The notes: generated by a model not told the origin, from the letters alone. A stretch of 64,000 nucleotides of DNA from Clostridium pasteurianum (GCF_001705235.1 NZ_MCGV01000001.1:248001-312000), one strand, 5' to 3'. Counted from the stretch's first letter, positions 53,388 to 63,903 are shown. Numbers and translations: made by a program.

Positions 53388-55034
53388 TCAAGCCCCTATT
53401 TCAATAATTTTATTTATAAAATCCATTCCTTGGATTAAATGTGAAACAACAATTAGTATCCCCTTAAAATCTCTTGTTTTTAAAATATCAAGTATTATTT
53501 TTCTAGTTTCTGCGTCCACGTTAGAAATAGGTTCATCTAAAATTATTACATCTTTATCCCCTAACATTGCCCTTATAAAAGCTATAATCTGAGCCTGCCC
53601 TCCTGAAACCCCAGCAGTATTTTGACTTATTTCTGTATCTAAACCTTTGGGCATTTTATTTACATATTCCTCTAAATTTAATTCCTGTATTACTTTCTCA
53701 GCATCGCTTCGATTTTTATCGTTTTGCCCATATAATATATTTTGCAGCACAGTTCCCCTAAACAAAAATATATTTTGTGATACTATTCCTACTCTTTTTC
53801 TGAGACTTTCAGTATTAATTTCTTTAACATCAAAATCATTATAAAATATGCTTCCAGAACTTGCATTATAAAGCCCCAATAGAAGCTTAATAAGAGTTGA
53901 CTTTCCAGAACCATTTTCACCTTTTATAAGGACTTTTTCACCCTTCTTTATTTCAAAATTTAAGGAATTTAAAACAGTTTTATTTTCATCATATTTAAAA
54001 CTTACATTGTGAAGTTTTATAGATTTTATCTCTTCACTTAAAATTTTATCTTTTCCAAAGTTTTCGTCTTTCATATCCAAAAGTTCATAAATTCTTTCTA
54101 TACTAAGACAGGCTGGTTTTATTGTTGTACCTATAGTAGCTATTCCCTGCGCACTTGAGAAAACTTTGCCTATGTATAGTGAAAAAGAAGTATATAAACC
54201 TATTGTAAATTGTCCTTTTAAAATTAAAATGCCAGAAATAAATAAAATTAAAAGAGAACCAAAGTTACTTATGAGCTCTGTATTTTCCATAAAGAGTACC
54301 ATTGATTTACTTTGCTTTATACTTACCTTTATAAGTTTATTTAGTTTTTCTTTGAACTTCATAAGCTTGCTTTTTTTACCGTTAAGTACTTTAATAGTCT
54401 CAATTCCATTGATTATTTCATAAGATTCACCATTTAAAAAAGCACTGGATTCCATCATAGCCATTGTGTTTTTCATGAAATTTTCAGCTGATAACTTTGC
54501 TAAAAAGAAAAACACAGGTGCCAATAAAACTGCAACAATAGCCAACTTATAATTTATTACAAACATAGTTACTACAGCAAGCCCTGCATCAACGACACTC
54601 AAGAATACGCTAATAATTGATGGTGAAAAAATACTGCCAACAGAACTGCACTCATTTATTCTGCTTTGAACATATCCTTTTTCTGTTTTTGAAAGATAAC
54701 TCATAGGTAAATCCATAACTTTCTCCATAACAGAGCTTCTCATTTCATTTACCACTAAATTATTTATTTTTACAAAAATATATTTTGAAGCAAAAGAAAT
54801 GACATATCGTAAAGCATATAAAATTGCTATTATTCCTATATAAAAATAAAATTCATTAAAACTCTTTTTACCTAGCAATACCTTGTCCATTAAGTGTCCT
54901 ATTATATATGGAACTGGCGTTGATACAATAGAGCTTAAGACCATTCCCATAATTCCAGCACTAAATATCACCCAATACTTTTTCAAAAACGGTTTTAACT
55001 TTAAAATACTGCTGAGTTTACCCAAGTGTTTCAC
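53388..55034 (-). CDS. ABC exporter, fused permease and ATPase, with atypical ATPase motifs
   Basis: 548 aa. Six membrane segments to about residue 300, then ATPase: Walker A GENGSGKSTLI, Q-loop IVSQNIFLFRG, signature VSGGQAQIIAFIRA, Walker B VIILDEPISNVD, H-loop VVSHLI. The usual SGGQ(R/K)QR is SGGQAQ, and the D-loop SALD is SNVD; catalytic residues are otherwise kept. It starts at GTG 55034 (or TTG 55025) inside the end of the regulator gene, so regulator and transporter are coupled. Probably exports a peptide or lipid; substrate unknown. Confidence 0.88.
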   Translation of the reverse strand: MKHLGKLSSILKLKPFLKKYWVIFSAGIMGMVLSSIVSTPVPYIIGHLMDKVLLGKKSFNEFYFYIGIIAILYALRYVISFASKYIFVKINNLVVNEMRSSVMEKVMDLPMSYLSKTEKGYVQSRINECSSVGSIFSPSIISVFLSVVDAGLAVVTMFVINYKLAIVAVLLAPVFFFLAKLSAENFMKNTMAMMESSAFLNGESYEIINGIETIKVLNGKKSKLMKFKEKLNKLIKVSIKQSKSMVLFMENTELISNFGSLLILFISGILILKGQFTIGLYTSFSLYIGKVFSSAQGIATIGTTIKPACLSIERIYELLDMKDENFGKDKILSEEIKSIKLHNVSFKYDENKTVLNSLNFEIKKGEKVLIKGENGSGKSTLIKLLLGLYNASSGSIFYNDFDVKEINTESLRKRVGIVSQNIFLFRGTVLQNILYGQNDKNRSDAEKVIQELNLEEYVNKMPKGLDTEISQNTAGVSGGQAQIIAFIRAMLGDKDVIILDEPISNVDAETRKIILDILKTRDFKGILIVVSHLIQGMDFINKIIEIGA

Positions 55035-56127
55035 TTCCTCTTTTAAGCTTTTTTAAATTATCAATTACCTCTATAAATTTCCTTTCTTCGCTTATAGAAT
55101 TAAATTCTGGCTTTTCTAAACGTTTCAGTATAATTTCATATGGATTCATTGGCATTTTCCACTGCTTCGGTGTAACTTCACTTAGATACCATATAGAAGT
55201 AATATTTAATTTGCTTATATCATTGCATTTTAAATCTTCTACCATACTGTTAAGCATATCAAGGGACTTTTTCTTTTCATTAAATTTCAAATATGTACTA
55301 GCAAGCCCTAAATAATCACTCCATAAACTAACAATAGATTTTCCATTCACCAAAAAAGCCTTTTTAATATTAATAGACAAATCGTAATATCTCTCTGCAA
55401 TACTTAAAACTTTTTCATGTTCAGCATAAGATCCCGCTAATGAGCTACATATCATACCTGAGAAGCATGCATTTTTATAAAGCTCACCTTGAAAGATTTC
55501 TCTTCCCCTTTTTAAATCGCCTTTCTGTATATATATACTTGCAAGCATAACATCCGTTTGAACTTCACTTTTGCGGATTTTATTTAAAGCTTTTATTGCT
55601 TCATCATACTTTTTTTCTGACCCGTATATACTGCTAAGTTGATACAAAGCGCCCTCCACTAATTCTTCTTTATCAGAATTTTGTACAATGTCCTCAAATA
55701 GTTCCTTAACCCTTTCATTTATTTTTTTAGTTATCTTTTCATCATTAATTTTCCATAAATACATTCTAAATAAGTAAGCTAACTTTAATTTTAATGAATA
55801 GCTAGTTTTATACTTTGATATATACTCCTCACACTTATTAACCGCCGTGCAAAAATCATTTGTACTAAACAATTTTGCAGATTCACTAAGTACTTTATTT
55901 AACTCATCATCTGAAAGCTCAACTTTATAATTAAGAAGTTCATCTATAGATACACCAAAAAAATCAGCAAGCAGCGGAAGAAAAGTTATATCTGGATATG
56001 AATTTCCACTTTCCCATTTTGACACTGCTGCTATAGATACTCCAATAAACTTTCCAAGCTCTTCTTGGGTGATCTTCTTGTTTTTTCTAAGTCTAAATAT
56101 AGTTTCACCTATGTGTAATTTGTCCAT
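55018..56127 (-). CDS. XRE HTH regulator with C-terminal TPR-like repeats
   Basis: 369 aa. HTH at residues 6-60 (KKITQEELGKFIGVSIAAVS, KWESGNSYPDITFL). Residues about 80-350 are repeated helix pairs (ALYQLSSIYGSEKKYDEAIK, YYDLSINIKKAF), a TPR solenoid like that of peptide-sensing regulators. It overlaps the ABC gene by 17 nt and probably controls it, perhaps in response to a peptide. No small pheromone ORF was recognised. Confidence 0.88.
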   Translation of the reverse strand: MDKLHIGETIFRLRKNKKITQEELGKFIGVSIAAVSKWESGNSYPDITFLPLLADFFGVSIDELLNYKVELSDDELNKVLSESAKLFSTNDFCTAVNKCEEYISKYKTSYSLKLKLAYLFRMYLWKINDEKITKKINERVKELFEDIVQNSDKEELVEGALYQLSSIYGSEKKYDEAIKALNKIRKSEVQTDVMLASIYIQKGDLKRGREIFQGELYKNACFSGMICSSLAGSYAEHEKVLSIAERYYDLSINIKKAFLVNGKSIVSLWSDYLGLASTYLKFNEKKKSLDMLNSMVEDLKCNDISKLNITSIWYLSEVTPKQWKMPMNPYEIILKRLEKPEFNSISEERKFIEVIDNLKKLKRGSETLG

Positions 56128-56370
56128 ACCTTATCACTCCAGTAACTTTATTATAGGATTTATAGTGAAACCTCTGTGAAACTTAAACTATTTATGTTCT
56201 AAAACATCTATCTACAAGGGATTATGGTACATATATAATTTTTAGCCCGGCTGGTTTCGCTTTATATTTAGTATATATTAAATGTATGATTATTCCAATA
56301 GATATGTAGTTAAATAATAATTAAAAATTTAACTGCTAGTTAAAGTCACCACATATCTCTCCATAACAGC

Positions 56371-56402
56371 AGAAAAGTAGAGCAACTTATTCACTCTACT
56401 TT
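56371..56402 (-). terminator. Terminator of the 4HB chemoreceptor gene
   Basis: AAAGTAGAG / CTCTACTTT with an 11-nt loop; T-rich on the minus side. The remainder of 56128-56440 shows nothing else. Confidence 0.65.
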
Positions 56403-56440
56403 AAATATAAATTGTTTATTTACAAATCATGATAGCTTAT

Positions 56441-58171
56441 TTACACCTTAAATTTTAAAACAAGCCCTTTTAAATTTTCCATACTTTCTTTAATATTACG
56501 TGTTTGAGCTTTAACATCATCTGCTCTGCCTCTTATATTTGATACTTTTTGGGTAATATCATTGATACCACTAGCTCCATCACTACTTGCTGCTGAAATT
56601 TCTTTAATTGATTCTGAAACAGTTTTTGCCGACGCCAAAAGTTCCTCTGAAGTTGCACTCAGATCAGTGACTAGTCCGCTTACATAAATTGCATCTTTCC
56701 CATAACTTTCTCCAACATTAACTGATTCCTTGTAACTTGCAATAACCTTTGTTTCAATGTAATTCAAAGTTTCTTTTGAAATATTCACAAGATTGCTTAC
56801 AGCTTCAAATACAATATCTACCGTTTCTTGTATATCACTTACGGCCCTTTTTGACTCTTCCGCTAAACTTTTTATTTCATCCGCAACAACAGCAAATCCT
56901 TTACCTGATTCACCTGCTCTTGCCGCTTCAATTGAAGCATTCAGTGCCAAAAGATTAGTTTCATTAGATATTTCTAAAATTGCATCCGATAAAACTTTAA
57001 TTTTCTCAACATCTTTTATTTTATATAGTGCCGCGTCCATTGTCTCTTTTATTTTAACGCTGGTTTCATTAGCTTCAATAGAGAGATTCTTAGAATTATC
57101 CTTTAGTTTAACAGCCCTGTTTTCTATTTCATCAGCGGATATGGAACCTTTTTCTGCCTTTCCAGTTATAACTTTTACCGAAGATTCTATTTCATCTGCA
57201 ATAGCATTTATCTCCTCTGCTCCTGATGCTGTCTCTTCAATTCCCGCCGATAGTTCCTCCACTGCTGCTGAAGTTTCTTCCAGTTCACCTGCAAGTTCTA
57301 CAATGTTATCATTTGAAACTATTATAGAATTATTTACATTCTGTGTCTCCATCGTTATGGACTTTAAAATATTCTTTATTGAATTCTGCATATGCATAAC
57401 AGCATGCATTATATCCCCTAATTCATCAGTTGAAGTTAGCCACTTTTCAGGTATGTCACTACTAAAATTACCATCAGAAATTTTCTGTATATGTTCTTTT
57501 AAGAAAATGAGTGGTCTTGTAATATTCCTCATAATTAAAAAGCATAGGATAATTACAAATATAACTACAAAAATAATAATTAGTACAAGCATGCTAAGAT
57601 CAAATTTAATTTTACTTTTAGCATTTTGCTCAATACTTGAATTTTGATCATTTGCAAGCTTTACTACTTTATTAATCTCATTCCTATGCTTAGTATATAA
57701 TGGTTCTAATTTACTATTTAATATATTTTCAGCGTTTTGCTTGTTACCACTTTCTACATCTGGAACAAATTCATTATTAAAAGTTTCAAAATACTCTTTT
57801 GCATATTTATAAGAATCCTCCACCATTATTTTTCTCATAGTACTTTTAGGTAAACTCTTTACCCATACCTGATGACGGGTATTATAATCTTTTTCTAAAT
57901 TTTTTTCATATTTAATTTCTTCATCAATTTTGTTTTTATTATTTTCATTTAATAATTGCAGTGTTGTAAGATGTGACTCTACTATATATTCTGGAGGCGG
58001 CAAAATATCAGAAACAAGATCCTTTCCCATAATTATTTCATTGTACATATCCCCATTTATTTTTATATCATTTATAACCTTACTAGAAAATCCCCCTAAC
58101 ATTAAAAAGCCCAAAATAAAAATAATAATTAACAAAAATAATTTGTACTTAACCTTTAATTTTTTTAACAT
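56441..58171 (-). CDS. Methyl-accepting chemotaxis protein with four-helix-bundle sensor
   Basis: 576 aa. Membrane helix about 10-30, helical extracellular domain about 35-190 ([33 protein letters not shown]), second helix about 193-215, HAMP, signalling domain with tip [20 protein letters not shown] and [16 protein letters not shown]. The sensor looks like a 4HB_MCP/TarH-like bundle. ATG with GAGGAG. A possible leader RNA with its own terminator precedes it. Confidence 0.92.
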   Translation of the reverse strand: MLKKLKVKYKLFLLIIIFILGFLMLGGFSSKVINDIKINGDMYNEIIMGKDLVSDILPPPEYIVESHLTTLQLLNENNKNKIDEEIKYEKNLEKDYNTRHQVWVKSLPKSTMRKIMVEDSYKYAKEYFETFNNEFVPDVESGNKQNAENILNSKLEPLYTKHRNEINKVVKLANDQNSSIEQNAKSKIKFDLSMLVLIIIFVVIFVIILCFLIMRNITRPLIFLKEHIQKISDGNFSSDIPEKWLTSTDELGDIMHAVMHMQNSIKNILKSITMETQNVNNSIIVSNDNIVELAGELEETSAAVEELSAGIEETASGAEEINAIADEIESSVKVITGKAEKGSISADEIENRAVKLKDNSKNLSIEANETSVKIKETMDAALYKIKDVEKIKVLSDAILEISNETNLLALNASIEAARAGESGKGFAVVADEIKSLAEESKRAVSDIQETVDIVFEAVSNLVNISKETLNYIETKVIASYKESVNVGESYGKDAIYVSGLVTDLSATSEELLASAKTVSESIKEISAASSDGASGINDITQKVSNIRGRADDVKAQTRNIKESMENLKGLVLKFKV

Positions 58172-58212
58172 GACATATCTCCTCTCATATATACCCCTTG
58201 TTTATTTTTTGT

Positions 58213-58391
58213 ATAAAAAATCCAACAATTAATTAATATAGTTAATTGTTGGTATATTTTTCTTTTAAATGTTTAATACTAATATTTTGAATCCAACTTT
58301 ATTTATTTTGTAGTATTAAATTTTAACTTGTATTTTATGCATTTATATTGCTCTTAGTATTAATTATAACCATTTTATCATTAAATCTCAA
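58213..58391 (-). ncRNA. Candidate leader or small RNA upstream of the chemoreceptor
   Basis: Minus strand promoter TTGAGA (58386-58391), 17-nt spacer, TATAAT (58363-58368), transcript start near 58356. Within it TTTAATACTA pairs with TAGTATTAAA. It ends in a long hairpin CCAACAATTAA / TTAATTGTTGG (58221-58252) and six T, 45 nt before the chemoreceptor start. It may be a separate 140-nt RNA or an attenuator leader. The -35/-10 are included in the span. Confidence 0.42.
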
Positions 58392-58489
58392 TATTTATTA
58401 TTAATTTATTAATAAAATATTATTTTATTAGTAATAATAGTGATGAAATATAAATCATATTGTCAAAATGTTAATTTAATGTGTGTATG

Positions 58490-58535
58490 AAAATCTCCAA
58501 ATTTGCACATATAAAATGTGAATTTGGAGATTTTT
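58490..58535. terminator. Strong bidirectional terminator
   Basis: AAAATCTCCAAATT..CACAT / ATGTG.AATTTGGAGATTTT with T-run; ends the membrane protein gene at 58544. Between it and 58391 only AT-rich sequence. Confidence 0.85.
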
Positions 58536-58543
58536 GTGTTGAT

Positions 58544-59410
58544 CTATGTATTTTTTAATATATTTTTCATTAGTATTACAAATAAATATACACAGCCTAA
58601 GTTTGCCATTAAAAAAATAACTATTTGTATTAAGCTTACCACAACTCCAGAAAGCATCATATTAATCATCATGACAGTAATTGTTGTAAGCATGGAAAAT
58701 CCTTTAACAATTATTATAGATGACATTAAATACCCATAATTGTTTTTCTTAATAAGAAGTACACCAGATAAAATAGCAAATGGTACAACAAATCCTAAGT
58801 CCATTCCTTGAATAACTAAGGTAGTATAATGTTCTAATCCATCTGGTGCTGCTCCCGTTTTTAGAGCTTGTGCTATTTTGCCAAACCACATCAGTCCTAT
58901 TGCTGTACCTATAAATATTTCAAATCCGCCTATTAACTTATTGGGCAGCTTATCATTAAATTTATTCTTTATATTAGATATATCAATTTCCATAATTGAC
59001 AATATAAAAGCAAACAAGCTGCAAGACATTAGCACAACATAAACTAAAAAAAGATAATTGAAATTCCAAAGAAAAGTATAAGACATGTATGTATATAAAA
59101 AATACCCTAAAGTTCCTGTAAGAAGCAGTTTTCCCCTTAGACTTTCCTTTCTAAGAATAACCATAGAAATTATAAGCATAGGAATTCCAAGTATCATAGT
59201 TACTAAATCCTGTGCCTTCCCTTGAGCTACAACTGAAATTGAATCATTTTTATATATTCCTCTTCCATAAATAGTAACCTTTTCTCCACTTATTGATGTT
59301 ATAACATGCTGTCCACTACCTTTGCTGGATAACAATCCTACAAAAGACGAAACCGCCGCCAAAATTATTATTATTGATACCAGAACCTTTAGGTATTTTC
59401 TTAATTTCAC
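58544..59410 (-). CDS. Polytopic membrane protein of unknown function
   Basis: 288 aa with about seven membrane helices; an N-terminal helix followed by an extracytoplasmic loop (residues about 30-60, HVITSISGEKVTIYGRGIY), then six helices. Starts at GTG with AGGAG upstream. I do not recognise a transport or enzyme motif; single gene. Confidence 0.7.
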   Translation of the reverse strand: MKLRKYLKVLVSIIIILAAVSSFVGLLSSKGSGQHVITSISGEKVTIYGRGIYKNDSISVVAQGKAQDLVTMILGIPMLIISMVILRKESLRGKLLLTGTLGYFLYTYMSYTFLWNFNYLFLVYVVLMSCSLFAFILSIMEIDISNIKNKFNDKLPNKLIGGFEIFIGTAIGLMWFGKIAQALKTGAAPDGLEHYTTLVIQGMDLGFVVPFAILSGVLLIKKNNYGYLMSSIIIVKGFSMLTTITVMMINMMLSGVVVSLIQIVIFLMANLGCVYLFVILMKNILKNT

Positions 59411-59539
59411 AAAAAATCATCTCCTATAATTGAATTTTTCTTTTATTTAACAGTGTTCAATGTATTAACAATGTTAATTTTATCATTTAAAATAAATTCA
59501 ATCAATGATTTTTAACATGCGAAATTAGTTGCTTCAAAT

Positions 59540-60262
59540 TTAAAGTTTTCCCCTATACTCTGCGGTTTTTAATTCTTTTATGTATGCTTCTAAATCTGGC
59601 ATTTTGCTTTTAACTGCAAGCTTTATTGCTTTTCCGATATCATATGGAACTCTTACTAAACTTATAGATAATGCTGAATTTTCTTTTTTTCCATACTTTC
59701 CTTCAATGACAGCATACGAGGCTTGAATTATCTCGAGTGGATTGCCAACACTTCCTGTATTAAATATTGTTTTTCCATCAAAGTTATCCATATATGCTTC
59801 ATGAATATCTCCATATCCAATTACATCAGCTCTATTATTTCCACCTTTGGGATCTTTAAAAAGCGTCTTTTTCTCATCATAATCCGCAAGAAATGGAACA
59901 CGATGAAGCACATCATCTGGAGCTGCATGGCATAACCTTACAAGCCTACCGCTCATAAAAAATTCCGCATACAATGGAAGGCTTTTTAAATATTCTAATC
60001 TTTCTTGTCCTAGTTTATTTCTATGCCATAATATAGTTTTGTTATCACCACATTCCGTCATAAAATAGTCCCAATTTCCTTTAACGACAATTTCACATTT
60101 TTCCTTTATCATATCTACTGCTTCACTTGATCCCGGGCCTTTTCCTGCTATGTCACCTAAACATATTATTCTTGTTATTCCCCTATCCTTTATGTCAGAT
60201 AGAACAGCTTCTAGAGCTGGAATGTTTCCGTGGATGTCTGAAATTATGGCTAGTTTGTCCAT
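59540..60262 (-). CDS. Metallophosphoesterase (calcineurin-like)
   Basis: 240 aa. Metal motifs ISDIHGNIPALEAVL, CLGDIAGKGPGSSE, VKGNWDYFM (GNHD changed to GNWD), GYGDIHEAYM and FNTGSVGNPLE, as in YfcE/protein-phosphatase-like proteins. The His to Trp-position change in GN(H/W)D occurs in a known subset and need not abolish activity. Substrate unknown. Confidence 0.88.
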   Translation of the reverse strand: MDKLAIISDIHGNIPALEAVLSDIKDRGITRIICLGDIAGKGPGSSEAVDMIKEKCEIVVKGNWDYFMTECGDNKTILWHRNKLGQERLEYLKSLPLYAEFFMSGRLVRLCHAAPDDVLHRVPFLADYDEKKTLFKDPKGGNNRADVIGYGDIHEAYMDNFDGKTIFNTGSVGNPLEIIQASYAVIEGKYGKKENSALSISLVRVPYDIGKAIKLAVKSKMPDLEAYIKELKTAEYRGKL

Positions 60263-60336
60263 GGTGGATACCTTCTTTCTTGAATTATTAAACGTATATA
60301 TTATTTTTTGCTGATTTTATTTCATAAGCAATATCA

Positions 60337-61134
60337 TCAATTGTTGCCTCTTTCATTTCTCAAATATTTTACTGACCTCTCAAGAGCTTCTATTGTCTTC
60401 GTTTCTATTACGCAGGTACAATCATTCTCATGAGCAACTTTAAGCCTAGCTTCTAAGTCTATTTCACCTGTTCCCAGTATCATATGATTTTTTTTTCCTT
60501 CTGCATCATGAATGTGCATGTGTTTTAGCCTATTTCTATTTGAAAGAATAAAATTCATATCCTTATAGCCACAGCTGTGTTCATGTCCAATATCCCAGGT
60601 CAAAGCAAAAGCAGGACTTTCAAGGAAAATTTCAACACCTTCACGCATAAAATCCTTGTATCCATCAGTATTTTCAACACAAATCTTAATATTACTGATG
60701 CCTATTTCCTTGATACATATATCTCTAAACTTTTTTAAGTTATTCATGTATTCTTCTTTGTACTCATCAAATAAATACACTTTTCTGTCTGGCAAAGTAA
60801 AATAAACACCCTGAGCCATATGCATATTTAAAATAGGTATATTAAGCTCCTTCGCTGCAGCTATAGTTTCTACCATTGTGTCAATGTATGCCCTTGAAAC
60901 TTTAGTATTAAAATCCGCAGCATTAAAATTTTCGTCTATATGTATAGTAAAAAATATTTGTTCCTCTTTCATAAGCTTTTTTAATAAATTACAATCTAAA
61001 TACTCAGCCTGATACTGAGGAAGATTCATATTAAGTTCAATAAAACTCAGATTTAACTTTTTGCAGAGACTTACAGCATCATAAATATCCTTAAATTCTA
61101 TTAATGTAGGCATACCAAAAATAATATCACTCAT
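60337..61134 (-). CDS. Sugar phosphate isomerase/epimerase-like TIM barrel
   Basis: 265 aa AP-endonuclease-2 superfamily protein. Metal ligand regions: ILNMHMAQGVYF, KICVENTDGYKD, LTWDIGHEHSCG, HMHIHDAEGKKNHM (HIHD) and CVIETKTIEAL. Typical of hydroxypyruvate isomerase or inosose dehydratase relatives; substrate unknown. RBS GGGAG. Monocistronic. Confidence 0.88.
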   Translation of the reverse strand: MSDIIFGMPTLIEFKDIYDAVSLCKKLNLSFIELNMNLPQYQAEYLDCNLLKKLMKEEQIFFTIHIDENFNAADFNTKVSRAYIDTMVETIAAAKELNIPILNMHMAQGVYFTLPDRKVYLFDEYKEEYMNNLKKFRDICIKEIGISNIKICVENTDGYKDFMREGVEIFLESPAFALTWDIGHEHSCGYKDMNFILSNRNRLKHMHIHDAEGKKNHMILGTGEIDLEARLKVAHENDCTCVIETKTIEALERSVKYLRNERGNN

Positions 61135-61327
61135 AAAATTTCTCCCTTATCTTTAACTATTTTCTCACTAATACAATTAAACCACATCAATGGCAACAGT
61201 GCCATATATTACTTGTACATATATTATATTTTTCATTCGATATATGAATATAAGCAAAAGATTTCTGTTCTAAAACTTGCTATTGAACTAGAAATCCTAT
61301 ACATGACTAAAGAGGAGGGTATCCACA

Positions 61328-62668
61328 TTGAATACTCATAAGAAACTTTTCACACTATTAATTTTAACATTTGTAATCATTTTCAGTAGTAGTTCTGCTT
61401 TTGCACGTGTAACTAAAAAATCCGGTTCAGCACCAACTGCACCAACTTCATTAGCTGCATCTTCCATAACTTCAAGTAGTGTAACATTAAGTTGGCAGAC
61501 AGTTTCTGGTGCATCTGGCTACAAAGTTTATAAAGCACTTTTAAATGATTCAAATTATTCCTTAGTAGCCACAATTTCAACTAACACTTACAGCAGCACC
61601 TCACTAACTGTCAGCACAAAATACTGGTACTTTGTAAGAGCATATAATTCTTACGGTACTTCAGCTGATTCTACTCACATAAGTGTAACAACAGCTGCCG
61701 CAGCTCCAACTCCAGTACCAACTACTAAAAAGTTAGTACTTGGTTTTACAACTTATTATTATTCAGGTGATAGTTCTTCTTATAATTCAATGGCTGCCAA
61801 TACAAGTACTATTGATGAAATTGCGGCACATACTTACACTACAGATGGCTCTGGAAACATTTCTGGGCTAGTTCCAACTAATCAAATAACATATGCTAAT
61901 AATAACGGAATCAAAGCCCTTGCTACGGTTGCAAATAATTTTGATGGAAACATAGCAAAAACTTTACTTGAAAGTTCTACAAATAGACAAGCTTTAATAA
62001 CTAATATACTAAATTCCTTAAAGCTTAATGGCTATAAAGGCGTTAATATAGACCTTGAAGGAGTATATTACTACGATAGAAGTTATTTGACAACTTTTAT
62101 GAATGAACTTTACGCTGCCTTAAATCCTCAAGGTTTTTATGTTACCATTTCTGTACCTGCAAAAACAAGTGACAGCCCTACATCAGCATGGAATGGAGCT
62201 TTTGATTATGCCGCACTTTCTAAAACAGTTGATCAAGTTATATTAATGACTTATGATGAACATTACGGCGGTGGCTCACCTGGACCTATAGCTTCAATTG
62301 GTTGGGTAGAAAATGTAGTTAAATATGCTGTAACTGTTATGCCAAGAGAAAAAATCATGCTAGGAACAGCAGCTTATGGTTATGACTGGTCTTCTAATCC
62401 TACTAAAGCATACGGTATTTCCGGAATTTATAACTTAGCCTCAACTTATGGAGCTACTATAAACTGGGATTCAGTATCACAATCACCATATTTCTATTAT
62501 GTAGATTCTTCTGCTATAAATCATACTGTATGGTTTGAAAATGCTCAAAGTCTTAATTATAAACTTAACCTTATAAATTCTTACAACCTGTCAGGAGTTG
62601 CTATATGGCGACTGGGACTTGAAAATAGCGATTATTGGACAAGTATTAGGACAAAGTTTAATAGATAA
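61328..62668 (+). CDS. Secreted GH18 glycosidase with fibronectin type III domain
   Basis: 446 aa. Signal peptide 1-26 (ending SSSAFA), FN3 domain about 36-125 (APTSLAASSITSSSVTLSW, GYKVYKA, YWYFVRAYNSYG), linker, GH18 domain about 135-446. The catalytic motif is KGVNIDLEG with Glu244; the first Asp of DGxDxDxE is replaced by Lys. VILMTYDEHYGGGSPGPIAS and KIMLGTAAYGYDW match spore/cell-wall GH18 proteins such as YaaH/YdhD. TTG start with GAGGAGGG. Probably acts on peptidoglycan or chitin-like polymer outside the cell. Confidence 0.9.
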   Translation: MNTHKKLFTLLILTFVIIFSSSSAFARVTKKSGSAPTAPTSLAASSITSSSVTLSWQTVSGASGYKVYKALLNDSNYSLVATISTNTYSSTSLTVSTKYWYFVRAYNSYGTSADSTHISVTTAAAAPTPVPTTKKLVLGFTTYYYSGDSSSYNSMAANTSTIDEIAAHTYTTDGSGNISGLVPTNQITYANNNGIKALATVANNFDGNIAKTLLESSTNRQALITNILNSLKLNGYKGVNIDLEGVYYYDRSYLTTFMNELYAALNPQGFYVTISVPAKTSDSPTSAWNGAFDYAALSKTVDQVILMTYDEHYGGGSPGPIASIGWVENVVKYAVTVMPREKIMLGTAAYGYDWSSNPTKAYGISGIYNLASTYGATINWDSVSQSPYFYYVDSSAINHTVWFENAQSLNYKLNLINSYNLSGVAIWRLGLENSDYWTSIRTKFNR

Positions 62669-62674
62669 TTTACC

Positions 62675-62713
62675 GGGCTGCCGCATTAAGAATTAATAAT
62701 ACGGCAGCCCTAT
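62675..62713 (+). terminator. Terminator of the GH18 gene
   Basis: GGGCTGCCG / CGGCAGCCC, 9-bp GC-rich stem with an AT loop, then TATTTAA. Confidence 0.75.
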
Positions 62714-62760
62714 TTAATATAAAAAGAGTAATTTATGAGCTTTCTAGTCAAACAAATAGC

Positions 62761-63741
62761 CTATACTACCATCCATGGATTTTCTTTTCCTTCCCCAAAT
62801 AAAATGCAGCTAAGTATTGAATTTTCCACCATATCACTAACTGCTTGATCCGTATAAAATGCAGTATGCGGAGTAACTATTACGTTAGGATAAGACTTTA
62901 ATATAGCAAGATCCCTGTTATCTAATACCTGACACTTAAGGTCATTATAATAAAGTCCTGGCTCATGCTCTATAACATCTAAAGCCGCACCTGCAATTTT
63001 ACCACTTTCAATTGCATTCATAAAATCCTCAGTATTTATAAGCATTCCTCTTGCAGTATTAATGATATAAACTCCATCTTTCATACTACTTATAGATTCC
63101 TTATTAATAAGATGATAATTATCATCAGCCCCTGGAACGTGCATAGTTATAATATCACTGTTTTCTAAAAGTTCCTTAAGAGGAACATACTCAGCATATT
63201 TTTTAACTTCTTTATTTTCGTATAAATCATACGCTAAAATTTTGCACTCAAAACCACTTAAATTCTTAATTACTGTTCGTCCAATTCTTCCTGTTCCAAT
63301 AACACCTACAGTTAGATTATGAAGCTCATGCCCCTGAACACCATTTAAAGAATAATCCTGAACACTACTAGATTCCATAATAGCCTTAACTTTTCTGGTA
63401 GCCATCAAAATCATCATTACAGCATAATCTGCCACACTTCTCGGTGAATATGTTACATTACCAATATGAATACCTAATTCCTTAGCCTTTTTTATATCTA
63501 TATGATCATATCCTATGGTTCTAGTTGATATGAATTTAACACCTATTTCATGAAATTTTTGCAGCAATTCAGTATTAATAGGGGTAGTAATAATACTTAT
63601 AGCATCAAATCCCTTTGCAAGCTCTGCACTTCCCATGGTAGGTGCTTCATCTGAAAGTACCACATCAACATTATATTTTTTTTTGAACTTTTTGAAATAT
63701 TCAGTCTCATCTGACCTATGACTATATGCAAGTATTCTCAT
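62761..63741 (-). CDS. D-lactate dehydrogenase-like 2-hydroxyacid dehydrogenase
   Basis: 326 aa. NAD site VGVIGTGRIGRTVIKNL, catalytic Arg in INTARGMLINTED, Glu in DVIEHEPGLYY and His in VIVTPHTAFYTD; STRTIGYDHIDI is the substrate-side signature of D-LDH/VanH-type enzymes. Reduces pyruvate or a related 2-oxoacid. ATG 63741 with AAAGGA; six upstream codons have no site. No vanA/ddl partner, so vancomycin resistance is not suggested. Confidence 0.9.
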   Translation of the reverse strand: MRILAYSHRSDETEYFKKFKKKYNVDVVLSDEAPTMGSAELAKGFDAISIITTPINTELLQKFHEIGVKFISTRTIGYDHIDIKKAKELGIHIGNVTYSPRSVADYAVMMILMATRKVKAIMESSSVQDYSLNGVQGHELHNLTVGVIGTGRIGRTVIKNLSGFECKILAYDLYENKEVKKYAEYVPLKELLENSDIITMHVPGADDNYHLINKESISSMKDGVYIINTARGMLINTEDFMNAIESGKIAGAALDVIEHEPGLYYNDLKCQVLDNRDLAILKSYPNVIVTPHTAFYTDQAVSDMVENSILSCILFGEGKENPWMVV

Positions 63742-63903
63742 ATTTAAACATCCTTTCACGCAGCATATTTAACATTAGTTTTACTAAAATTTATTATATC
63801 ACTTTCTTATTTTATTAGTTCAATATTTTTTATACAAATTTTAAAAATATACAATAAAATTTTGTAATATTTTATACCAATATAACAAATGGACAAAAAA
63901 CAA

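Noticed and set aside
62761-63741. VanH of a vancomycin-resistance cluster
   Set aside because: VanA/VanX partners are absent; D-lactate dehydrogenases of this type are common in clostridia.
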